Part shown: positions 55,025 through 64,000 of the stretch, in pieces
How the letters are laid out: each line of letters opens with the position of its first letter
Position numbering within the stretch: position 1 is the first letter of the stretch
NCBI RefSeq assembly: GCF_019175285.1
Contig: NC_056523.1
Location: 199,079,196 to 199,143,195 of the forward strand
Direction of reading: 5' to 3'
Source of the DNA: Sceloporus undulatus
Taxonomy: Eukaryota; Chordata; Lepidosauria; Squamata; Phrynosomatidae
DNA: 64,000 nt
Program-made: the position numbers and the translations under genes
The notes under the pieces: generated by a model
Told to the model about the DNA's origin: nothing
What the model saw: the letters and a program-made list of their open reading frames with translations, nothing else
Databases searched by the model: none

Positions 55025-55383
55025 AGGCGTGTTACAAATTCGTCAAAGGGGCGTGCTAAGGGCTGAGAAAGGGCGTCACTTCCTGACACCCCTCAACTCT
55101 AGTACGGACAGAGTTTGTACAAAATGGCGATGCCCGTCCACACGGGGGCTGCCATTTTGATGTCGCAGACGCATAGCGTCCGGACGTCCCGCGGCAGAAG
55201 TGACGCCGTGAGTGCGTGACTAGCGCCTCGTGGTGCCACTTCTGGGGCCCAGAAAGAAGCCCCATTTCGGTGCTTCTTTCTGGCTGCGCCCGGGAACCGC
55301 GCGGTTTGGCTGCTGCAGTTCCCAGATGCAGCAACCGGCGGCGGCGGCAGACTGCCCATTTTGGGCGGTCTGTAACGCGCCTC
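55025..55383. mobile_element. CpG-rich MITE with AAAATGGC hairpin
   Basis: The left end ggcgtgttacaaattcg and the complement of the right end (ggcgcgttacagaccgccc) match; the start GGCxYGTTACA is shared with 48683. Inside, 55120-55137 pairs with 55142-55159 at 15 of 18 positions. Very rich in CpG. No coding capacity. Confidence 0.75.
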
Positions 55384-56021
55384 TGACAGATTGTTTTCCA
55401 GATTAGGAGAAGGCAAGGTTAAATGCAGACTATGCTATAATTATGTTAGGTCTCCAGTGTAGTTATGGATCACATTCCTGCGATGTCAGTCAAGACATAA
55501 TAGAGCAAGTATTTGGGTTCTGCTAGTACAAGGAAAGAAGATGGGCCCTGGAAGCCGCCTATTGGATCTTCTGATCAAATGGAACTTCCAAGTTGTCCTA
55601 CTTCATCTAGTAATCATCCTAGTGGTAATGATGGAACAGTAAAGATTGGGCCAGCAGTGTGTTCAACAAAAAAATAGGTCTACAATTCCAGTGGTGCAGA
55701 GAGTAAATCTTTGCAGGTGCATTTTAGTACTGCCATTAATTTTGTTGAGATCCCATTCTTCAGTTAAAAGTGAATCCATCTGTTATATATACCAATTAGT
55801 GGAGATGAAGATCAAGGCTGACACTACTTTATGGTAATGAACCCTAATTATCCACCACTACAACCAGTTAAGTGTTGGGGTGGGGAAGATGTCATGCTAC
55901 TAATCTCACCACTGCTATGTGATTTATGGGGAATTCCTTGTCGATTCCTAGTAAACTTTACTTAAGATGTGAAGCTAGTGGGTTGACAAGCTGCTTTCCA
56001 TATGCCACCAGGGTGATTGTA

Positions 56022-56222
56022 CACTCACACTGCACAGTTATAACACTATATTTCCTGCTTTACCTGCATCATGGTTCCATCATGGTTGCAGATTAGAGAA
56101 CGATGTTTAGAATGCTTAGCCAGAGAGCTAGTGCCTTGCCAAACAAAAAATCCCAGTATTCCATAGGATGCAACCATGGCAGTTACAGTGAAATCATAGT
56201 GCTATAATAATGTAGTGGGAAT
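56022..56222. mobile_element. Long palindromic MITE, older copy
   Basis: The segment actgcacagttataacacta is on the left; gtattccataggatgcaacc, atggcagttacagtgaaatc and atagtgctataataatgtag are on the right. It is close to 12775-12977. Confidence 0.7.
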
Positions 56223-56357
56223 GGATCAGCCCAGCAGTAGGTTCTGAATACAGGATACCACAGTTCTGTGGAGAGAAAGTGCCTAGACTTGTCAGCCTGA
56301 GTCCTTGATGTCTTGCAATTCTTTATAATGCCCATGCATCCTATATAATTTTTAAAA

Positions 56358-56575
56358 TTGTTGTGTTCCTTATGGGGACTCTAAGGTGAACCTTTTGTGG
56401 GGTTTTCTTGGCAGGTTTCTTCAGGGGGGAGGGTTGCCATTGCTACCCTCTGAGGCTGAGAGTGTGTGACTTGCCCAAGTCACCCAGTGGGTTTCATGGC
56501 TGAGCCAGGATTCGAAGCCTGTTCTCCAGAGTCATAGTCCAATGCTCAAACCACTGCACCACAGTACAGCTCATC
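56358..56575 (-). repeat. ACA-type SINE, nearly complete
   Basis: The + strand runs from ttgttgtgttccttatgggg through ttcttggcaggtttcttcag, cccaagtcacccagtgggtt, gattcgaagcctgttctcca and the head complement ccactgcaccac. Confidence 0.9.
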
Positions 56576-58404
56576 TTTCTTCTAGCGAGCTTTCTTCTAT
56601 ACGCTCTCCTATCTCCACCTTTTCCTCCTACAACCTTGTGATGCAGGCCAGGCCAAGAGAAAGTGAATGATCCACTGTCTCCCCTTAAATTTTACAGCCC
56701 AGTGGGGACTACAACCAAGTCTCCCATGATCCAATGCAGAACTTGGTTATGCCATGTAACAGTAATGTTCAGCAACACTACACAAGGAGAAAGTCTGTGA
56801 AAACTGGGAAATTGTACTGTAATTTCTGAGGTATCGAAAAGCAAAGTAAGTTCCATGATAGAACCACTAATTCTTGCAAATGAACATGCCAGTGTTAAAA
56901 ACTAAGGGTTTGACATGGGCTAAAATCAGCCCATGCAATATTCAAAATACTCTTTATTTTAGACAAAACTTTTGAAATGTCTGCATTTCCTTGCTGCCTT
57001 TTCAGTGTTAATAAGAATTAGTAATGCACTTTCTTCTAATATATGTCTCCTGTATTGACATTGCATGGATGGAGGTATTAAAAGGATACCGGCAGCTGAA
57101 CTGTGTGACGTTAAAACCTTGTTACTCCATAGAAATGGAAATGATCTATTCATCCTAAAACAACAACAAAGGGAGGAACAATGAGCACAAAGTTTAAAAC
57201 AAACTTACAAAGAGGGCTTGCACCCAAAGCCTTTGAACAGTGTCTGGAGTTACAAAGATGCTTTCTGATCAGCTCCTGCCCTGTTGTGTCGGCGCTAATA
57301 GGTGTTCCCCATATCGCAGAGCAAAAGCCCTTTCATCTCCTGTCTTTCCTAGAGGGTGTTGTACTCTAAAATAACAGCAGTGCACAATTGAGCAATAACT
57401 ATCAAGGCACAAGGCATTTCCTGGGGATTCATGACCGAGGGAAAGAGTTCACTGCAGGCCGTTTATCACACATCAGAATTGCCTGTTCCCCCGGAAATGC
57501 ACCATGCCAGGATCATTAGTGCTGTTATTACCTTTGCATTTGTTTACTTTTTTTTTTAAAGTAGGTTGGGAGAGAAACATAATTTTGTTTCCCTGTGGTT
57601 TCTTTGCAACACAACAGGGTCACGGACTCTCAATGGGGAGAGCTGCTGTGCTTCATTATTCCAGAAAATCCGCTTCTTGCAGAAAGATCCAATCAGATGT
57701 CTCAATTTTTACTCCAGTTAAGGGTGTAAAAATAATTTATTATGGAAATGGCTCAGTATTGCTGAGAGCCCCCAAGAAGCTAGCTGGAATGGCCATCTGT
57801 GTACAGTGTTATTTTTTTTAATTGTGTGTGAATTTTTTGTATTATGTCGGAGAGATCTTTTTATTAGCCTACTGCTGGGTTCTACTACTCTGGTTGGTTT
57901 TGCTATGGAATGAATACAAAGTGCCATACTTAAGTCTGTAGAGGAGAAAAATGTGTGATACTGTATTTCTTTTTTTTAAAAAAAGAAAAGAAATTGGCAC
58001 TGCTCTTTCACATCATAAAGCCTCTTCTTTTATTTCTAGTGTCTAATGTTTTGTTTGCAGCACTGATGCCTAAAACACCTGAAAAGTAAACTCTTAAGTG
58101 TAAAGAAACCCCACATGATTTTGGTTAATGTGGAAGGTGCAAAGTTAAGTCACAGTTCTCACAGTAGCCCTGTGAGGTAGGTCATGAGCCCAAAGTCATT
58201 CAAGTGAGTTCTCTGGCACACTGAGAGCCTAGTATTAAAATTTGGGTATTAAAATTTTTAAAAATTACCCTTATAGTTTTATATCAAGAAATGTCAGTTC
58301 TGTAACTTGACTTCTGAGCGTAGTCATTGCTTCTTTAGTTTTGAGTATCCTTTTTTTTAGGATGGAAACAGTCATTTTATATAGATGTATACATTAGTAT
58401 GCTT

Positions 58405-58530
58405 AAGCAACACAGTATTCCTAGAATTCTAAATATTCCTCCCTAAACTGTAAATAGTAAAATTCCATAGGATGGAAACACGGCAGTGAAAGTAGAATAA
58501 CAATGCTTTAAGTTTGTAATGTGAATGGGC
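58405..58530. mobile_element. Palindromic MITE remnant
   Basis: The segment aaattccataggatggaaac and ggcagtgaaagtagaataac is the right arm of the family at 12775. Confidence 0.5.
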
Positions 58531-58590
58531 CCCTGGTTATAGGGCTTTCATAAGTCAGAGTAGACTTGAGGGCACATAACAACAACTATT
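58530..58590 (+). repeat. ACA-type SINE 3' end
   Basis: The segment gctttcataagtcagagtag, acttgagggcacataac and aacaac is the 3' end only. Confidence 0.75.
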
Positions 58591-58725
58591 TTTGTTCCTG
58601 CTTTCAGGCTAGTTCCTTAATTGTCCATTCTCTTTCTGCTCCAAAACTGTTTTTCCTTGCTCTTTATGAGCTCTTTGTGTTTTGAAAATACTTTAGAACT
58701 GAGCTCTGCCCTAGACCACTAAAGT

Positions 58726-58860
58726 CATGGAATCATGGAACTGTATGATTGGAAGGGAACTCCAGTGAAAATAAAATAACTAAATAAATAAAATAAGTCC
58801 AACCCCCTGCTGATGCAGAAAAGTCACAGCCAAAGCTAGTCTAGTCCATTTGCCCTCTCC
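58726..58860 (-). mobile_element. CR1 LINE 3' fragment, antisense
   Basis: The segment tggaatcatggaactgtatg, attggaagggaactcc and later gtccaaccccctgctgatgc is the inverted CR1 end, with an AAAT-rich stretch inside. Confidence 0.7.
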
Positions 58861-59583
58861 TCCAACCTATCCACTCTGCCCACCAGGAATGACAGACTTC
58901 ACCCCATGCTTTGCACAAAGAACAGAGTTTGCCAACCCATCCTAACCCTTCCTCAGAGTCACAAAATTCAGAGGGAGATCAGCTGTAGGGATGCTGTTTT
59001 ATCAAACAACAAGAACAACGACAAAATGGATACTTTTCATTGAAAATTCCTGATAAGGTTTTTATGAATTGCTTGGCTGTCCATGGTGTGACAATTGCCA
59101 TCAAGGTAATGCAGTCCTTGCAGCCTAATAAATTTGGCCCTTCTAATATTCAGCGTCTCAAACGTATAGTACTACATTTCTTTTGGCAGCTACAGAGTTT
59201 GGAAAGATTAATTCTCTGACACTAAGATATGCTACCTGGGAGATTCCATGAGTTGTGTTTTTTAAAAAGTAACATTTGCAACCCTTGGGGAGCTATAAAA
59301 TACATGGTTTGATTTTCCAGTGTGCGTGCTATGTCTTTGGTTTTTGGTGCCCTGCTTTATCAGTGTCTTCGCTATTTTTGTGTCTTAGCTATTGTTTGTC
59401 CCCCTGTTTCTGATGAGTTTTTTTTTTAAATATAGCTATTGGTGTTAAAACAGACAATGGATTTTAAAGTGTTTTCAGTAATTCCAGTGATTGACTGTAC
59501 CTTAGCTAGATTTCAAGGGCACTTAGAAAAGATCAAATAGCTTGGAATACTGCAGAAGTTTGGACTTGGGGGGAGCCAAATTA

Positions 59584-60333
59584 CCGTATTTTCCGGCGTA
59601 TAAGATGACCCCCCAACTTTTCCAGTTAAAATATAGAGTTTGGGATATACTTGCTGTATAAGACTACCCCTCTTCCAACGCAAACCAAATAAAAATTAAA
59701 AAAACATCAGATTTGATTTCAATATGGTAAATTTAATTCAAATGCTTATGACATGCAGGTACTTAGCAGGAGAACTTGTTGTATACAAAGCCTGCTTGGA
59801 TTGGTCAGCTTTCCCTGCCTGCCCAGCCCTCCCTGTCTCCAAGACTATCAGAGCAGTACAGTGGTGCCTCGGGTTACGAAAATAATTCGTTCCGCGGCCG
59901 CTTTCGTAACCCGAAAAGCCTTCGTAAGCCGAAAACCCATAGGCGCTAATGGGGAAAAAAGCCGCGGCTCTGCCGCGGCTCCATTTAAAATAGCGCCAGA
60001 GTTTTTTCGTAACCCGAAAAAACTTTCGTAACCCGAAACAATAAATCCCTATGAGATTTTTTCGTATCCTGAAAAATTCGTAACCTGGGTATTTCGTATC
60101 CCGAGGTACCACTGTATTGCAAACACGGCTCTTTTTTCCATACCCTGGGCATCCCAGATGCCTGCAGCTTGCTCTGCTCTTCAGTTACATATGTGGCCAC
60201 TGCAGATTTTCCAGTCCGGCTCAGAAGTTTCAGCACCTGCCCTTTAAGATGACATCTGGCGTTTAAGACGACCCCTGACTTTTGAGAAGATTTTCCTGGG
60301 TTAAAAAGTAGTCTTATACACCAGAAAATACAG
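59584..60333. mobile_element. DNA element with CCGTATTTTCCGGCG ends, host of a nested MITE
   Basis: The left end ccgtattttccggcgtataa and the complement of the right end (ctgtattttctggtgtataa) match, with TA on both sides (59582, 60334). The parts aagatgacatctggcgttta and taagacgacccctgactttt repeat the terminal motif internally. Without its 256-bp insert it is about 490 bp. Confidence 0.85.
59859..60114. mobile_element. Tigger-like MITE nested in another element
   Basis: The ends cagtggtgcctcgggttacg and the complement of cgtatcccgaggtaccactg match with TA on both sides (59857, 60115). Several direct and inverted ttcgtaacccgaaaa units lie inside. It is intact and CpG-rich, so recent compared with the host element. 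Confidence 0.9.
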
Positions 60334-61061
60334 TACCAACAGGGAAGGCAGGTTTCACAGTTGATGAATGAACACTGCCAAGCTGCAAATAATAGTGTGG
60401 ATCAAACTATGATAACGGACAATGAACCCACACCCAAAGAAAGAGAGATTAATCTTTGAATGGTATTTGAATTTGGAAGATGGGGGATATCAAAATATTG
60501 AGTTGAATACCAGTCTGCAATTGTGAGGGATGAATATTTTAGGAGTATTTGGTTTAGCAGTAACATAGGCAAAAGTGAGAACAAAGAATGATGAGAAAAA
60601 GTACACATTCTGTTAGCCTTTGCCAATGCTTGACAAACAGCATTCAGTCTGTGTAGAGATTCTGGTTTAATACCAGCACCACCAATCAGGTTTTTCACTG
60701 AAATGGGAGCAGTACGACTTTATCAGTTTTTTGTTGTTTAGCAGCAAGATTAATGATAGCACAAAACTGGAGAGATTAAAATCCTTTGTCAATTTTACAG
60801 TGGAGAGACAAATTATGGTCTATTGTGCTTTAAAAGCATTGTGTAGGAGCTCTGCATCGGGTACATGGCAATTCAGAGCTTAGAAAAATTACTATGATAG
60901 AGTTCCTCTCCAGGATGGCCCTGCAGTTCCAAATTCCTGGGCTCCTGTCACTCTTCTTGCCCCCTTTCTCCCTTAGATATCTACTTGGGATTGGGTACTT
61001 GGGCCTCAAAGTTGACCAGTGGTTGTATTGTTCAGTGGGTTTGCTGTGGTAAAGGTAACCA

Positions 61062-61140
61062 GGCTCTCTATCAAAACTTATCAGGAACAGCCCAAAAAAC
61101 CCACAAAAAACCATGGATGCCAGCCATGAAAGCCTTCACA
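61062..61140 (+). repeat. Unassigned interspersed repeat
   Basis: The segment aaaaaacccacaaaaaacca then tggatgccagccatgaaagc is the complement of 13500-13580. Confidence 0.55.
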
Positions 61141-61260
61141 TTAACTTCCCATTGCCCAAATTTGCATGTGGTAGTCTATCACACAATAACGTTAAACCCC
61201 ATGATTGCGTTCGGATTGCCATTGGATTATACTTCCAATTTCTCTTGTCTGATAATGTCC

Positions 61261-61372
61261 AGAGGCAGGACAGGCATCTCTTGGGCATGCTTTGATTGTG
61301 TCTTCCTGTATGGCAGGGGGTTGGACTATATTGCCTTTGAAGTCTCTCCCAGCTCTGATCCTATGATTAACT
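61261..61372 (+). mobile_element. CR1 LINE 3' terminus
   Basis: The segment ggcagggggttggactatat then cctatgatt is the sense CR1 end, about 110 bp. Confidence 0.8.
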
Positions 61373-62056
61373 CCTGAAGTCTGCAAGGACAGAAGGTAAG
61401 AAACAAGAATGAGAAAGGTAGGGATAGCAATACAGGAAGAGAGAGAGAAGAAGGGGAGGGGAAAGGAGAAGAAGAAGAACTTTTAAAAAACTCAGACAGA
61501 ACTAGCAAGATTTTTTTGGCTGAGAGCTGGAACTTGGTGGTAGCTCAGTTTTTGTGGTAGGGGCAGGCAACACTGGGGGTGCTACAGAAATGATCATGCA
61601 GTGCATGTTACCTATTCCGACTTAAAGATACATGAATACTCTATAAAGACTGTCATTTTTCTTCTTCACTTTTTAGCAAATGATTCCTTGAAAGACCATT
61701 CCCACATTTCTTCCCACATTGCCTCTGTGTCAAGCTCTAAAAGATGTGGGAGAAGGCAATGGGTTTGTAAGGACTCCCACTATTAGATGAAGAACACTGA
61801 ATGTTATTGGAACAGATATCCTTTGCTCACATTCTACCTAAAAGAAGTGGCTGGGACAGTTGGACATTTCCACTGATTCCTCTGAGAGGTTCTGAAAGTG
61901 AGCAGAGGACTCACTTGTATACCCTTTCCTGACATGCAGAGTCTGCACAGTAATTGCCCTAAGGCATGCGTTGACTTTTAGTGGATGGTGACATACTCAC
62001 TGAACAAATCAAACTTAGCAAATGTTTTTTTCTCAAATGTACAGCATTTATGTGTC

Positions 62057-62086
62057 CACAGTTACAGTTACAGTTACAGTTACAGT
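62057..62086. repeat. ACAGTT microsatellite
   Basis: Nearly five copies of acagtt in tandem. Confidence 0.95.
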
Positions 62087-63413
62087 ATTGAGACACCAGA
62101 CTAAGAGCTTCCCGCAAAGACAGATTGCCCAGGACTGCACTTTCAGGTGATGGTTTCTGCTACCTCCATGTTGTTTCCTTCACTTACCCTCCCACTTGCA
62201 TCATCTACTGGTTCACAACTTTAACAGAACTCCCATTCCAAAGATGCCCCAGGCCATTTTGCAGTTTAAGGGAGAAAATCCTACGAATTTCCTCTTAATA
62301 AAATAAAATAGCTGCTATTTTGTGCTTTTTCCAGATATGCAGCTTCAATGGACTGTTTTGATAAGGCTGATTATGCCCCTTTGTTGTACCTGCTGTTTTC
62401 ACCTGGCATCTTGAGATATGGATGATTTTTCTTGATGGGGTGGGTGGGAAAAGGAGGTGAAGCATGAATGGCCCCATATGTGTGAGAGTGAACATATTAT
62501 GCTTCCTTCCAGTTCATTTAGGATCACTGGATTTTGTTTCAGGCTCTGTATTTCATGGATATTGCCAAGTTGGAAAGCTATCAGAGAATGGCTTAAAGAT
62601 GCTAAAGTGTCTTGAAGACAAATCCCATGAGGAACAGACAGAAGGAGCTATGTATCCTTAGCCTAGGGCAAGGGAATGAATAAAGGGAAATACAGTGAAA
62701 CTGATGTGTGTGCTAAAATATTTCAAAGGAACTTAGGCAGATGAAGGAAAACAGTTGCTCTTCCCATCCACAGAGGAAACAGCGAGCAGATTGCCTTTAG
62801 TCCTTGTGTGTGGTCAAATGCAACATATGAACCAGAGATCATAGCTTTTGCAAGCAGCAGATTTCACTAGTGCAATAGCATCTTTTTCAGAAGTGCTTGA
62901 AAAACCATTATAGATCCCTTTCTGAATGGATCACAGTAAAACTGCGCATGCAAGTCATGCACACAAGAACTGTTCTGATTACTTTGTATGTATAAAAAAG
63001 TATAGTTTTTTTTAATCACTATTGAATTGGAAAATTGGAGAATTAATAAAAAAAATCTTATATGGACAGAAAGTTGGAAAGAAGGTTACAGAAGATTAAT
63101 GTCATATATTTCAAGACTTATTAGACTTATTCTTTTCCCTTTATGCAAATTTAATTCTGAATGGAAGCAGTAATCAGTATCAACATAATTTAGGTCCAAA
63201 ATGCATCCAGAAAATATATTTCAAAGGCATAGCTTGGCATATCAGATGCTGGCAGAGACCTATACAGATACTTTTTCATTCGGTGGTGAAGCTAACAGTT
63301 CAAGGTATTGCAGTGTATATGTGTTGATAATTCTGAAGAAAGGCATGTGAATGTTAAGGTTAGTGGTATATACTTACTGTTTTTGGTTACAAATTTAGGT
63401 TAATTAATTGGTT

Positions 63414-63444
63414 AGTTTTGGCCTGTCTGTAACAGGCCAAAACT
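63414..63444. repeat. Small perfect hairpin with MITE-end motif
   Basis: Arms agttttggcctg and caggccaaaact enclose a 7-base loop. The part ggcctgtctgtaacaggcc equals the two ends of the 48683 family placed together. Confidence 0.7.
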
Positions 63445-64000
63445 TTAGATTGAAGTTGCCCTTACTAATTTTAAAAAATAATAATATAAGAACTTAGAAA
63501 AAATTAAATGACAGAACTTAGTTTGGAAAAGGCATTCTTTCCTTCATCAAAAGCCAAGAAAAATGTGTGTCATCTCCTTCAAAAGTATTGTTCTATTCAT
63601 AAGCAAATTATATCCCAATATAATTAACCTCATAAATATGATTAATTCATAAAGATTTCTTTATTTCCTTATTCTTTTGTTATCTTTATTTCTAGCCTTT
63701 TCTCCAATGATTTCAAGCTTTAACATGGGATAGAGATCTAGTGGGCTGACACAAGTATGTTGAATTCCAGTTCCTGTCATCCCTCACTATTGGCAATGCT
63801 GGCTGGAACTGATGAACGTCAAAGTCTAAATATCACATTCTTGGTACTCTGGATTTGGAATGTGCCAGATACCCATGTAATCCCTCTTGCCATTCCCTTT
63901 CTTCTTCTGGGCTGAATCCACACCAGCAAAATAATCCTGATTGAGTGCACAGTATTTTGCCCAGATTTCATTCTGCTTATGCAACACTGACACCTAAAAA

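Larger units (their letters stand above)
50547..64000 (+). other. FOCAD: FOCAD intron, more than 13.4 kb (continues past window)
   Basis: No next coding exon was found. Known elements are listed separately. Stretches without a recognised element are 52180-53990, 57000-58400, 58860-59580, 60340-61060 and 61375-64000, except for an ACAGTT repeat (62057-62086) and a small hairpin (63414-63444). Confidence 0.8.

Noticed and set aside
1-64000. Retrovirus, LTR element, Polinton or other capsid-bearing element
   Set aside because: No long terminal repeats, tRNA primer site, gag/protease/integrase or capsid-like frames were recognised. All reverse-transcriptase sequence belongs to LINEs.
50547-64000. 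Next FOCAD exon (human VVCIRSTW...)
   Set aside because: No frame with this sequence between an AG and a GT was found; the intron most likely extends beyond the window.

Overview
The window is a lizard-like (squamate, probably iguanian) genomic segment lying almost entirely inside one protein-coding gene on the + strand, FOCAD (focadhesin). Nine coding exons with canonical AG/GT borders lie between 16093 and 50546 and join in phase into 475 uninterrupted codons. These correspond roughly to residues 165-640 of the ~1800-residue vertebrate protein. I found neither the start codon nor the C-terminal two thirds; they should lie before 1 and after 64000. No second host gene was recognised.

The squamate assignment rests on the repeats: tRNA-derived SINEs ending in ACA-rich tails (ACA-SINE type), 5S-rRNA-derived SINEs (5S-Sauria type), a BovB/RTE LINE, CR1 and L2 LINEs, and many short hAT-like and Tigger/pogo-like inverted-repeat elements. 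The family names come from memory of the families, not from a search.

Layout: 1-16092 is intron with SINEs, an L2 LINE (3858-5985), GC-rich MITEs and CR1 pieces. Exons lie at 16093-16297 and 16685-16891. Then comes a repeat-dense intron (16892-22363) holding a BovB LINE split by a younger LINE and a pair of hAT elements, the second with a CpG-rich block. Exons follow at 22364-22451, 25080-25282 and 28985-29242. A 13 kb intron comes next, whose 38.8-40.2 kb part is the longest stretch in which I recognise no repeat. Exons then lie at 42429-42533, 45892-45993, 47683-47813 and 50420-50546. The remaining 13.5 kb (50547-64000) is intron with nested MITEs.

The most interesting signals are in the mobile DNA. 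Three otherwise different CpG-rich elements each carry an internal hairpin with CAAAATGG/CCATTTTG arms that resemble YY1 sites. Two hAT insertions sit in TCTAGA-centred 8-bp targets. A 233-bp MITE folds almost end to end. Several insertion-in-insertion events are dated by target duplications. No retrovirus, LTR element, Polinton, CRISPR array or prokaryotic feature was recognised.
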